In this document: piece after piece, positions 11,121 through 22,009 of the stretch
Layout of the letters: each line of letters starts with the position of its first letter
Numbering within the stretch: the stretch's first letter is position 1
Source of the DNA: Theodoxus fluviatilis
Taxonomy: Eukaryota; Mollusca; Gastropoda; Cycloneritida; Neritidae
Assembly (NCBI GenBank): GCA_034096865.1
Contig: JAWQFJ010000526.1
Coordinates: forward strand, 115,001 to 142,500
DNA length: 27,500 bases
Reading direction: 5' to 3'
Translations under genes and position numbers: made by a program
The notes under the pieces: generated by a model
Told to the model about the DNA's origin: nothing
Database searches by the model: none
Seen by the model: only the letters and a program-made list of their open reading frames with translations

Positions 11121-13617
11121 ACACGTCAGCAGCTGGCACATTCAGGTTTTTAATGACATTCTATTCCACTATCACATTGTAAGCTCAATAACTTCAAAAC
11201 GAAAAATGATTAAAAAAACACCACACGGGTGATCAATAAATTTCCCAGGCGGTTTTGAACGACGTGTAGACTCACTTTGGTGAGTCGCTTTGGGCTGGAA
11301 TTTCATCATGCTTACTCCATCCAAAGTCATGTTATGATGTTGATGTACGCAGTAAAATTTCTCCATTGAAAATTTCTTCGAGCTTTTTATATTTCCACGT
11401 CCAAAGTAGATGAAATGCCGCCCCCAGATTCCTGTATGCATTCCGAACTCGTCGAAACTCTGAGAACCAGCCAGACTTCTGAATCGGCTTTGGTGCTCAA
11501 TCCTTCTCTTCGCCCATTCATCACGTCCCAATGCAAACACATTTTCCAAAAGATCCCTTACAACCTTTGACAATATTGTAGATGCGGCACCCCGCAGTTG
11601 TGCAGCCTGCCATATTTCGGCCCTGGTGATTTATGGGAATAAATACATTAGGCTTCATCTGAGGCCTCCGCGGACGGCGCCAATGAATCCGTCCATCAAA
11701 CAAGAGACCGTCCAATATTTACCGTCTTCAAAGCACACATTGATGGGGACAGAGCGACCGTTTGCCTGGCCAGAAAGGACAGATTGAGTCGGGGGGAAAG
11801 TAAAGTTGCAAGGAGAATCATTTTCAGAGGATTCGTCTTTCTTTGACATTTTACTGCGAGACCTCTGAAGTCATTTCGCAAATCAATGCCCTTTCTCTCT
11901 CTAGGGCGTCTGCTTCCATTGGAATCCGCGGAGTTTTTGCACTTCCATCTGCCTTTGAATCTGTCTTCATCCCCTCCTTCCCTCCTCTCTCTTTCCTGAA
12001 CTCCTCCACGTACCTCTCTCTTACAAGCAATTCCATTTCGCAAAGTCCTGTCCATACATTGCCATGAGCCACGTCCGACTTCTCGCGTATTTGATTTATA
12101 ACATTTTGGACAACAAGAAGCGTTTGGATCGCAAGCGGCATCGATGATAAGAATTTAAAAAAAAACACGACGCATTTGCCAAGATATGGGTTGCACTGTT
12201 TCCTATGAATTCTCATCCATTGACAAGCGGCTGAGTATCACCATTTGTTCTTGAAAAATCGTTGAACCTTGAGAGCCTTTTTTTTCAAAAGTAGGTGACG
12301 TGGAACTGTCAATTCGATCGGGTTTATCACATGTTACTCATGCTTGCCTCTCGCTAGCAACCTCGACGACGAAGTGCCTTTTCTAGCGCGTCAAATATAG
12401 CACTCCTTGAATATCTTATTTTCATGCCTGGTCGACTGTTTCCTTTATTCAGCACTCAAACAATCGCTATGGATTATGTATATAATAACATCTCTACGGA
12501 GACGGCGTGTGGTGTTCATAAGTAACGGTCGCGCTGAAGGGTCCATTGTGACCGTGTCACGACGGCTGCGTGGTGGATCGAGCCATACTTACTGCCTACA
12601 CTCGACGTCGTGCACAACCGATTAGTCACCGCAGCCATAGGTGAGGGCTCGGAACAGAACAACAGCGTGGTTAGCGTCACCTCATCCTAGTGATGGATCT
12701 GCACTCGTCGCTCCCGCCGCTTCCACAAATACAGACATCACAGTCAAGTGAGGCAAATCCGCAATCGCTGGTGCATCGATAAAATCTTTTCCGAGCACAA
12801 TGGCGTGTTTATGGTAGACGAGAGATGCACTGCTGAGCCTACCAGTGGGCATTCAGACGCTCAATGAAGGGGCTCACATGGCATCAGCAGGGGACGTATC
12901 TGGTCACAATCGAGCTTTGGTACTGGCAACAGAGCCGCTCCAAGAGATCGCGCTGTGCGTCACACCAGGGTGCTTTTCAGTTATCACAACGTAATTGTCT
13001 CATCAGTGTGGCCGTGTTTTAATGCCTGTCACTCCCACCCGACCCTCGTCCTCCACCCCGCCTTCCTCCCTGTGCGGGTGACTGGGTTGGGGTGGAGGGG
13101 AGAGTGGGGCGGACTGAGATTGGAAGTGGGATGGGGCAGGGGGGGAGTCGGCACAGTTTGTGTCTCAGTCCTGGGGGTCGGGGCAGAGGTCGCTCGGTTC
13201 GTCGCCTCCGTGAGTGTGACAGAGAGACGTGGATAGACATGCCGGGACGTGGAAAAGGCACTACTGGCGTGGCCAGCTGAGATTGGAGGTGGAATTTTGA
13301 GTCATGCAATGCCACCCATAGCGTGGACAGACATGAGCTGCCACTAAAGATCTTGGTGTGCCACGAAGGATATATTTCCCACGGTCCTGGTCAACGATAA
13401 TCTTTGGTTCATCGTTCCGTTTGTGTTTTTATCAACACCTTGTACCGTTCAAGATTGTTTTCATTTTAGCGCAACCTTTTCGATGGTGTAATGGAGGTTT
13501 GTAAAGAACTATATAAATGCAGACTAATTAGATCAGTCGATTCTTTGTTAAACAATGCATGGCAACAGACACTTTGCAGAAATCCTTATGCTGAGGCTCT
13601 GCAGAATGATCCCCACG
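11121..13617. other. Unique sequence, no gene recognised
   Basis: Minus-strand frames at 11172-11573 (133 codons), 11696-12055 and 11851-12216 overlap in different registers and match no family I know. A G-rich patch at 13078-13150 (GGG-TT-GGGG-TGGA-GGGG-AGAGT-GGGG) fits the quadruplex rule. The rest shows neither tandem repeats nor transposon termini. Confidence 0.5.
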
Positions 13618-13795
13618 TGGGTTGGGGGTAAGAATAGACCCACCGCGTCTCCCTACGCGATTTGTAAAGGGTGAATAACGAGTGAATTCGTGACTTGAAT
13701 TGCTCTTTTTCTCACTAGTTCGAGTGATTTCGTGATCAATGGCATTACATAACCTTCAAATGCCGCAAAACTCCATCCATTAATCTGCAGAATGA
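13618..13795 (+). repeat. Dispersed repeat, copy B
   Basis: This is the inverted partner of 9640-9771. In order it carries GGTTGGGGGTAAGAATAGAC, CCACCGCGTCTCCCTACGCG, TCGTGACTTGAATTGCTC and CCGCAAAACTCCATCCATTA. Relative to copy A it has about 50 extra bp between the third and fourth blocks. Element limits and class are unknown. Confidence 0.8.
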
Positions 13796-16635
13796 ACGGA
13801 GACACTTGGGTTTCAATCACAGTATAAGAAGTTTCAAGTGCATTTGGATTTGCCCGACTTTAGATTAAGCCATCTGTGTAAGAGAAGGGACGACATCTGA
13901 GTCAATGCACTGAGTCCTTTAAAATGCACGTGGTTCACGAATTCCAAAGAATACGTTGTTTCTCGACACAGCAGGCAATACAGGCTATATTCCTTGAGGA
14001 AATGCTGCATTACACGTTATCATTAAAGATGACGACTTCGAGACAGCCGCTTAAAGCTGTTCGAGCTACAAGACTCAGAACAAGAGTAGTTTCCCCTCTG
14101 CCCAAGCAACCCACTTATCCGGTTCCTCATGTTAAACTCGTGCAGATCGTTCAGTCAAAGCAGGCCTTCCCATGACGTAGCATCTGTCAACCCCAGCTGC
14201 GTGCTTAAAGCGTGAGTCTTCGGAAGCTGTTTATGATGTCAATGACAGTAAATTATCTAGAGAAAAGAAGTAAGGAGACTTTTTCAAAGTAAATTATCTG
14301 ACAGTCAAGAAACTTTCGAACAATCACTATCACAACAACAACTCCAACAACAAAACAGTTCTAGTAAGGATGAAACGTAACTGCACGAAGGTTGCCTCTC
14401 CTTCATTGGAACAGGGCATCATGGAACCTTAGGATGCAAATGGTCTGAGGTCGAAAATAATCACACTTGTTGCTTCGACCATACTGACATTTCGAAATCA
14501 CATCCACCGCTGTTTATAGATATCCGCCACTTTTTACCTCATAAAAAAATCCATTCAGACATATACTTTTTCAATAATTAGATTAATAATTCAAGGATAA
14601 AATTTTAACGGTGGATAAAGTCTTCCTGACCATTGCTATCAACGACATCACAGCTGTGGAGTCTTTTTTTTCCCTTCTATGTCGGCTGCCACGACTTTGC
14701 GTTTCGGCTGGTCTATATAGGCCTATCTCTTCATCGTCGTTCATCTGACTACTATGCTGAGGTCCAATCGAGGCGTGGAGTCGGTGTACTGTGTCCTCGA
14801 CGCTGAGCTGGACTGCCTGGGTGCACACACGCTCCACAGCCTACCTGCTCAACAGGGCCATGAGCCGCATGGGGCGTCGCGCTCCGCTCAGAGCCCACGT
14901 GTTTCGCACCCAGCGTCCTCACATGTTATGGCTGGGAGACAAAGGCTAAATAACGAGCTCGGGCCTGGTAACACGGCCGTCGTAAGGAATCAATGGGCCC
15001 GGATGGCTACTGATACAATCACGCAACAAGGACTTTGAGCCTTTAATTTGTGGGTGTGCCCAGAGCCTTTGAGTCCCGCGCTTCAACGGCGGAGGTGCGA
15101 GCGACCCGCACACAGCGTCGCTTCGATCGTCGCCTTTGTCGCCGCACCACCCTTCGCTCCAACTGTATGCGTCGCACCGGAGTTCATCTCCCTGGAATAA
15201 AGCGAGAATTCGATCATACAAATTGATAGTTCTCCTCCACGGAATAAACATTTATCTCTCTCTGTCCGCCACAGCGGGTCGGCAGAATAGGTATAATTGC
15301 AGCCATTGTCAGTAGACATTATGGTCTATGAAACCGCTAAGCTCGTTGGGAGTGCGGCCTCTCGGCCCAGGGCTGGCTACAAAGCGAGAGGTCTTGTCCG
15401 ATCACCACCGGCTCATCGTGCCACGATCCCGACAAGGCTCCGGGAGAATGGCGACCCAGGCGTCGACGACGGGGTGGACGAGTCGCAATAACGGGTTCCA
15501 CAGTTTGACCGCTCAATGGACTTTTACACTAAGCTCCGCCCCTTGGGATTGCACAGAGACCGTGAACGTAATAGGTGCGTATACAGGTTTGTTTAGCGCG
15601 GCCTTCGATTTGGCCTTCAAACCGCACCCGTTCGCACCCGTTAAAGGATCACCGAAGATAATTACATGCAAGGACCGTGTCATCGGTTTTGATTGCTACT
15701 CGTGTGATTCCCCCCAAAATGAAAGGCACGCTGAGTCTGCAATGTGAAAATGTCGCTCTCTGCAGAAAAGTGTTTTGTGTTATTAAGAGGAGAGGCACAA
15801 TGGAAGCACATTGTCAGAAAGCTTGCAGCAGGAAATCGGACACGCACAAGCACCCGGAGTAAAGTTTTATTCAAGTGATTGGGCTGGGCTGATCAACCAT
15901 AAAAGTGAAAGTAATATAATTAAAGTACAAACACGTAGTTATTTGTATATACTGTACACATGCATTTACTAAGATTTAAGAAACATATTTCTCTGTGTAC
16001 ATGTCAATAGCATGTGACCCGTTCTGGGCTAGGCTGTGTAAGTTTTGGTCAACTTTGGAGGATAGATTCTTGCAGGACGTCGCACCTTACTGGGCTGTGT
16101 TGGCAGGGGCGTGATCTTATACATACTCGTTGGTGCAAGGAGTCAACACTCCGCCCGGGAGGCCTGGCTTTGAAAGGGCGGAAATCAACGCTGCCGTTGT
16201 CACGTACTTCAGGCGCCGAGCGTGGACATCACTGCGTGGGGCAATATTGAGATACGCAGTCACAGCTGTCGTCATGGACGGAGGGGCGACTTCGCAGTTC
16301 GCGTGTTTCTCTGTGTTTTCCTCCAGCTCGTAATGTTGTAGCAATATCGACGTGTGTTGGTGTTTGAAGGCTTTTGTCAGGGCAAAAGCAGACAGGCGCT
16401 TTCGGTCGGGATCAAGGGCTGTGGTGGAGAAGTGACGGGTTCAATGCTTGTCTGCTTGCAGAGATGTTTAATTTGTGCGTGGCGGTCTCGCGTGGAGGGC
16501 TTGTAGGCAAGAAGCCTCCCTCGAATGTTTCTCGAGCAGCGAGCACTTGCTTTTGGAATCTGTGCGCTTTGCACGTCCACATTGGGGATATTCATTTGGG
16601 CATATGACCACTTATGTCATTTAGGGAGGGAGGGA

Positions 16636-16637
<2 letters not shown>
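13796..16637. other. Unique sequence with GC-rich middle, no gene recognised
   Basis: Moderately AT-rich sequence to about 14740, then GC- and CpG-rich, non-repetitive sequence at about 14750-15680, then mixed composition. Overlapping frames of 60-140 codons occur on both strands with no recognisable domain. The GC-rich middle could be a regulatory element or an exon too diverged to recognise. Confidence 0.45.

Positions 16638-16700
<63 letters not shown>
16638..16700. repeat. GA microsatellite
   Basis: About 31 uninterrupted AG units following GGGAGGGAGGGAAGG. Confidence 0.98.
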
Positions 16701-16705
<5 letters not shown>

Positions 16706-17011
16706 TTTTCAAATGGTGAAATGAGAATAATCTAGTCTGCTTAAACCTCGATGTAAGTTTTTGGTAAGTGCTTCGGAAAAGATAGAAGGAATCTTGATGT
16801 CGACAATATAGTGCTTAGTCCATATGGAAACGTTGCCAAGTGAGCCTGAAACAATGGTTTCAGTTTGCCACTTGAGGGATTGTGCCATTGGCAGCAGAAT
16901 GATCTAGTGATGAACCAACACTGATACTGATCATAGCTAAACTATGTCAAAATAGACGTGTTTGGCAGCTCTAGACATAACATGTCAACACACATTGGAT
17001 GGCATGTATAA
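16701..17011. other. Unique sequence up to the Harbinger element
   Basis: No feature recognised. The last three bases, TAA (17009-17011), form the left target-site duplication of the element that follows. Confidence 0.6.
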
Positions 17012-17078
17012 AGGTTCGTAAACCCTGCCCATACATAAAATCGTCCGTAAATTTATGCATGGGCAGTTCGCCCGAACG
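17012..17078. repeat. Harbinger 5' terminal repeat followed by its own inverted copy
   Basis: The left terminus GGTTCG...CTGCCCATACATAAAAT (17013-17041) is followed after an 8-bp spacer by AATTTATGCATGGGCAG...CGAACG (17050-17078), its inverted copy. The 15-bp arms GCCCATACATAAAAT and GCCCATGCATAAATT differ at 2 positions. A further direct copy begins at about 17092 (GCGTTCGTACC...TACATAAATTCG). The element end therefore carries three versions of the terminal sequence. Confidence 0.7.
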
Positions 17079-17209
17079 ATTGGCGTGCATGAGCGTTCGT
17101 ACCTTTCCTTCTGTACATAAATTCGCCAGGAATTTTACGGCTACCATTTCCCATTCATATAGCTGCCCATAGCTACATAACGTAGACTGCATCTGCGGAG
17201 ACAAAGGCA

Positions 17210-17923
17210 ATGGCGCTCAACATTCTAATCTGCGAACTTACCTTGCGAAGGAGTTTGCAGCAAGAACGACTGTTCCAGAGACCGTCTGAACGCTTTGGAT
17301 GCGTATGATAACTTTAAAATTCATGCGAAATTCATATTTCAACGAGAGAACATAATCAGTCTTTACAAACTGATCAAAAATAACATGGCATACTTGTCTA
17401 CTCGCCAAGGTTTGCTGCCAGCAGTGACACCACTGATGGTGGCACTCCGCTTCTATGCAACGAGCAGATTTCGACAGGTCGACGAGGATATCTTTGACTT
17501 TGATAGAAATACAGTGAGCAAAGTGATCGAGCACATTTCGAAAAGCTTACGCCGACAGAATCAAACAACTTTTGCGATTGCCACCACGAAAAGATGGCAA
17601 TAAAACAATGGTTAAGTTCTATCATCAGGCAGATTTTCCTAAAGTGATCGGGTGTATTGACTGTTCATAAGCATGTGAACATACTCGCACCATCGCAGTT
17701 CGAGTATGTGCTCGTAAACCAAAAGGGGCAGCATGCAATAAACTGTCAGCTAGTATATGATTCAGACATGCTGATAACATACTGTGTAGTAGGCTGGAAA
17801 GTCTGCGAACCATTGCTTTTCATCTGCGGGTCCACCACCTTTAGGCACATTCCTCGAGGCATTCCGGAATGCGATGGCAGATGGTTTCATCGCAAATCAT
17901 TTCCAGCAAACTTTCTTGCATGA
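17210..17923 (+). pseudogene. HARBI1-like (PIF/Harbinger) transposase remnant
   Basis: The likely start is ATG at 17210 (MALNILICELTLRRSLQQER), which leaves a 5' non-coding terminus of about 200 bp. A frameshift near 17275 leads into RDRLNALDAYDNF and the open frame up to 17603, containing LLPAVTPLMVALRFYATSRF and DRNTVSKVIEHIS, the helix-turn-helix part of HARBI1-type proteins. The DDE (DDE_Tnp_4-like) part resumes in another register at about 17613 with FPKVIGCIDCS, which holds the first catalytic Asp. A stop and shift near 17663 then lead to HVNILAPSQFEYVLVNQKGQ and ITYCVVGWKVCEPLLFICGS. Where the family has a conserved W-P-G-S-x-H-D, this copy reads GWKVCEP, so the second catalytic Asp is gone. 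The third acidic residue and the C-terminus are absent after about 17923. At least three frame breaks make it a pseudogene. Confidence 0.85.
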
Positions 17924-18397
17924 TCTGGTCATTACTTTTGTTCCATTAACGATGCTGAATGCTTTTATCCATAACATCGTCGTCTTTTTCAATGTGAGTC
18001 TGACAGAAGTCCTTTCAAACAATTCATTGTAGTGACCTTGCACAAAATCTAGGAGTGATCTGATTTTGATTTCATATTGGTTGGTTTTCCTTTTTTTTCT
18101 TTTTTCTGTTGGGTATATTTTCCCAATGGTTAGTGTCTTTGTTGTTATCTTCGTTGCCATTATTTACGGTGTCGCACTGAAGAGAACGCCGCATTTTGAT
18201 TGGTTGATAAACAACAAGACGTGAAGAATCTCTCTCAGGCTGAAAATAGCGCATTCCACCAACCACAGTTCTCTTTGGTAGTTACGAAGACCCTTATGAA
18301 CGCCAGTTTCAATGTAACGTATAACCCAAAACCATTCGTAGTTACGGATGATTTTGCAAATTATGGCCAGGCTTTTATGGGTAGGGTTTACGAACGC
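17924..18397. other. Non-coding 3' part of the Harbinger element
   Basis: No transposase similarity was recognised between the end of the DDE remnant and the right terminal repeat, consistent with internal deletion or strong decay. It includes a T-rich patch at 18089-18110. Confidence 0.6.
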
Positions 18398-18400
18398 TAA

Positions 18401-19626
18401 CGTACGCCACCCATTGTGTGTAAATCATTTTGGCAAATGACATAGAAGGAATACGGTCGGCATTGATTAGGAAGAGGCAATGCTGAAAAATGTATGTCGG
18501 TTCGGCAAGCTGCGCTGAGAAGGAAATCGAATAGAGGTGCTCAGGTCACCAAGTGACACTGAAACAAAGTACCTCCTGCCATGGCTGTATCATGGATGTA
18601 GATCTGGGCTTGCTCCGTGTGGTAGTTCAATGTCTCATTCTTAAGCTTTTACTCATATCGATGTTTATTGTTTGATTTTTCTACGGCAGTCCCGCGGAAT
18701 GGAAACGTGCGAGAGGGAAATACGTTAATGTTACTTCTGCGCTTGACGTCGGATAACAATGGATTAAGGAATATATATGGGTTGTCGCACACTGAAAAAC
18801 GGTTGAAAAAACGTACGGGTTATTAATAATCGAAACGAAATGAATCGATTTTCAGAGTTCGCGGATGAAAGATAGGTCAATGACAACTAACTAACCTTCC
18901 TAATGTACTGTTCATTACCCGACGAAGCTAATTATATGACCTAACACAAAAGCTGTTGCTTTACTGAACACGTTGAAGCAGTCATCGAACTAACACCCTC
19001 AAGGACAAGCATGTTGTTTCAGGCAAGCTGGTCTTTCTACTGAGAGAAGAACTGAACACGCATTCTGTGAACCAGAGCCAGTAGTGACTCTGGCGAAGTT
19101 CGCAATGAATGCGTAATAGACTTGACCCTTCGCATTACAGCATTGTACCAAAAATAGTTCGCTCTGGATACAATTTGTTTCCACTTTTTTAACAGAAATC
19201 ATTAAGATGTCAAAACTTGTTTCCATTTCAACACAAACACTTTTTGGTATCGAATAAACGCTTGTTTATTGCCTCAACAAGCGTAATTTATAAGTTTTGT
19301 GCGAAATAGTCTCAGAACTACTTTAACGGCGTATGTCAGGGATAAGAGGGCTATCTCACAAGCCTCTCGTGTGACCTCTATTTGAATATTTCGGACGGAA
19401 ACCTTCCATCACGTGATATGAACTGTGCTAGAGACTCTTTCGCCGTTAATGTAGGACAGGTGCTGATGCTTGCCCGTTGCAGGTTATGCCAGAAACGCAG
19501 TCTCGTCCATGCTGTGTGTAGATGTAGTTAAAGAGTCAGGCGCAAAGCACAACGATCAGCGCAGGAGTAGCATTGGAACGACGCCACTGCTATAGCCATT
19601 GAACTCTCCGTCCATCCGTCCGTCCG
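18401..19626. other. Unique AT-moderate sequence, no gene seen
   Basis: No ORF with similarity was recognised. A perfect 9-bp hairpin (ACGCTTGTT / AACAAGCGT, 9-nt loop) lies at 19258-19284, with no family assignment. Confidence 0.5.
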
Positions 19627-19663
19627 TCTCTCTCTCTCTCTCTCGCGCTCTCTCTCTCTCTCT

Positions 19664-19757
<94 letters not shown>
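19627..19757. repeat. TC microsatellite with two CGCG interruptions
   Basis: A TC run in which CGCG occurs twice, 20 bp apart, near 19644 and 19664. This suggests local duplication of a 20-bp unit before the pure run. Ser/Leu and Arg/Glu frames across it are artefacts. Confidence 0.98.
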
Positions 19758-19759
<2 letters not shown>

Positions 19760-20759
19760 CTCTGAAAAGTTTGCTGAGCTGTTTGCCTCGAATGTCGCCA
19801 CTGTTGCCTTTGTGACTGCACGCAATCCTTCGCTCTCTGTGGCATGTGGCTATATTTTTTGGAGCCTCTTGCTGTGCCAGATGTTACTCTTGATCCACTT
19901 ACGTATTGGTTGCTGGGAATTCCTAGATCTCGATACTTTTAGGCGGAAAACTCCATACGGTAGCTGGCGTGATACACGTGACTCGACCATGCGATTCAAG
20001 CGTTGTTCCATCAAACCTGAGATTGCAGGAATATTGCCTTAATGATGGTTAAGTCTGCCCTTTCCAACAGCTTCACGGTGGCTGTCTGGTTTTGCCAGTG
20101 TATGCTCAAAATAATCCCAACAGTGGGGTAAGAAAATGACCGCAATCTGAATTAACATAAAACGTATGGAAGCAAACATTTCAAATATGATGAACTACTC
20201 ACGTAGGGGAGAGAGAGAATGTAAAAGTCAAGTCAACTTGATAACTGAGCTGTGCAGGTCAGACAGTAGTCTGTGTGAGTCAGGCGCCCTAAAGAGTCAC
20301 TTCACCCAAAAGACCTGTAAACTGGAACAACGCACTTCGAGCATACGGCACTGTATGAAGTCGTTTCGACAACGCTCTTCGGTGGATACTTGTCTGGTTT
20401 ATGTGTCTCTCATCGCCGTTGTTGGGTGAAAGCCCTAGTACCATCACCATCGTCATTACTCCCCTCTTGTGTGGCTCCACCCTTGAAGCACCATTGACAC
20501 AATCATTGCCTTCTCATGTAGTGGCTCAAGTATGTGGACCGCAGTTTGTTCCGCATAGCAACTAATATGCTGTCAGGATGAAAGGCCCTAAATCATAAAC
20601 GAGTTGTCGATTGGTATTTATTGTCCCACAATGGAGCAGCACAAGTTTTACTTCACTTTTGTTTTTAACAGTATTTTAACTCTTTTGGGGTTTGATTTCT
20701 TGCCTCGAACGTAAACGTCTCCTTGATTTCGTCCAGTACTTTCCACTCAGCCGTCCCAA
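19758..20759. other. Unique sequence, no gene recognised
   Basis: Frames of 60-90 codons on both strands with no recognisable similarity. No RNA gene seen. Confidence 0.5.
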
Positions 20760-20963
20760 ATCATCTTTGACATTTTTGTACTTCTTCTCCTTCGTTTTCT
20801 TCGTCTTCCTCTTCTTTTCGTCTCTCTCCTCCTCCTCCTTCTCCATTACTTTCTCCTTCTCCCCCCTCCTCTCCCCCTTCTCTCTTTCTATCCCCCCACT
20901 CTCTCTTTCTATCCCCTCCCTCTTTCTCTCACCTCCCCCTTCCTATCTCCCCCCCCCCCTCAC
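20760..20963. repeat. Pyrimidine-rich degenerate tract
   Basis: Mixed CTT, TCC, CTCTCTTTCTATCCCC (twice) and a poly-C run near 20949-20959 on the plus strand. It lies immediately 5' of the second LINE fragment, as the CCT/CTT array does for the first. Confidence 0.85.
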
Positions 20964-21002
20964 ATGGGGCATGGGTAAAACTGAAATTGTTTATAAACCC
21001 CA

Positions 21003-21779
21003 CAGGTTTGCTTGAAAAAAGTACTAAGTCTAGACAACAAAACTCCTAACCACATGCTTTACGGCAGATCAATGATCAATCTAGGCAGATATTCCGTACC
21101 CATATCAGGGTGCACAAAGGCCATCAAGTACTGGATGAAAGCATGCAAAATGCCGGTCAGTAGGCTGTCAAAGCAAGCATACCTTTCGCTGTTAAAGTCT
21201 TCTGCATCGAACACTAAATACTGGGCAGCTCTCATTGGAAACTGTCTGTCTAAATTTGGATCTCCCAATGTGTGGCACACTGTGTAGGTAACGAAAACGT
21301 TTTCCCGCGAGTTTTCAAACAAAGACTTCGGGACTGTCACCACCAAGAGTGGCAAGAGGCTCGAAGACAACCCTGCGAATGAAAGACACCGTTGATACTC
21401 GTCCTTCAAAACCATCTTCGGATCAGTACAATTACAAATGAGAAATTTCGTGATACCCTCATAATATTTAGATGAGCACAAACGATCTTAAGAGTAATAA
21501 ACAACAATTAATCGGAGCATTGAGGACGCGAAGTGTCCCCTTTGCCAAGAAACTGAACAAGAGAATCATTTACTGTTTTATTGTACCTTCTATGCAGAAT
21601 TCAGATTAAAATATATTGGACGATATATGTATACAGAAACAAACTGCACAAGTGCAAAGTTGATAGATACCTCATGTGCGAGAAAAACAAGAGATGTGGC
21701 TATGTATATATGCTGTGCTCTCAATCTTCGTGAAGATAAACTTTCCGTTAATAACAAACCAATTATTAACGACGTTTGA
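21003..21779 (+). pseudogene. LINE ORF2 C-terminal remnant, frameshifted
   Basis: The segment 21012-21287 reads LKKVLSLDNKTPNHMLYG...NLGRY...AIKYWMKACKM, aligning with [20 protein letters not shown]...[12 protein letters not shown] of the first LINE. It stops at TAG (21285-21287). Another register continues with GNENVFPRVFKQRLRDCHHQ. Part of the following segment (YSSFKTIF) is recognisable with stops, and the stretch equivalent to about residues 190-225 of the first copy seems deleted. The end is intact: C-x2-C-x7-H-x4-C starting at the TGT of 21534, then a frame open to 21779. Several frameshifts and stops show an old, dead insertion. Confidence 0.78.
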
Positions 21780-21788
21780 CCTATAGAC

Positions 21789-21794
21789 AATAAA
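21789..21794 (+). promoter_or_regulatory. Polyadenylation signal of second LINE
   Basis: AATAAA lies 9 bp after the TGA stop and about 17 bp before the TC tail, the same order (stop, short UTR, AATAAA, tandem tail) as in the first LINE. Confidence 0.6.
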
Positions 21795-21810
21795 ACGTCA
21801 AACATCAAAC

Positions 21811-21946
21811 GTCTCTCTCTCTCTCTCTTTGTCTCTCTCTCCCTCTTTCTGTCTCTCTCTCTCTATCTGTCTCTCTCTCTCTGTCTCTCTCTCTCTCTGT
21901 CTCTCTCTCTCTGTCTCTGCTGTGTGTCTCTCTCTGTCTCTCTGTC

Positions 21947-22007
<61 letters not shown>
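21811..22007. repeat. TC/TCTG microsatellite
   Basis: Begins right after the second LINE's 3' end as TC units with scattered G and TTT interruptions (CTGTCTC), becoming pure TC towards 22007. It may have grown from the LINE's tail. Confidence 0.96.

Positions 22008-22009
<2 letters not shown>

Larger units (their letters stand above)
17012..18397 (+). mobile_element. Decayed PIF/Harbinger DNA transposon, 1386 bp
   Basis: The left end reads AGGTTCGTAAACCCTGCCCA and the right end, reverse-complemented, reads GCGTTCGTAAACCCTACCCA, so GTTCGTAAACCCT-CCCATA is a terminal inverted repeat. An internal block, AAAATCGTCCGTAA (left) and AAAATCATCCGTAA (right arm), also matches. The element is flanked by TAA at 17009-17011 and 18398-18400, the 3-bp TWA target duplication typical of PIF/Harbinger. 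Broken transposase sequence lies at 17210-17923. The 3' part of the transposase and any Myb/SANT-like second gene are missing, so the copy is non-autonomous and inactive. Confidence 0.85.
21000..21810 (+). mobile_element. Second, decayed non-LTR retrotransposon 3' end
   Basis: LINE-like coding sequence from about 21003 to a TGA at 21777-21779, then AATAAA at 21789-21794, a short ACGTCAAACATCAAACG spacer and a TC tandem run. It is related to but clearly diverged from the copy at 4657-5725. It lacks the GGCC-NGT-GGCC hairpin and has a different tail, so it belongs to another family or subfamily. Exact 5' limit and target duplications are not determined. Confidence 0.8.

Noticed and set aside
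11172..11573. 133-codon minus-strand frame considered as transposase remnant
   Set aside because: No mariner, hAT or other transposase motif could be identified, and no terminal repeats were found around it.
13238..13280. Histone-like N-terminus (MPGRGKG)
   Set aside because: It resembles the start of H4/H2A (SGRGKG) for only a few residues, then hits a stop after 13 residues with no histone core, so it is chance similarity.
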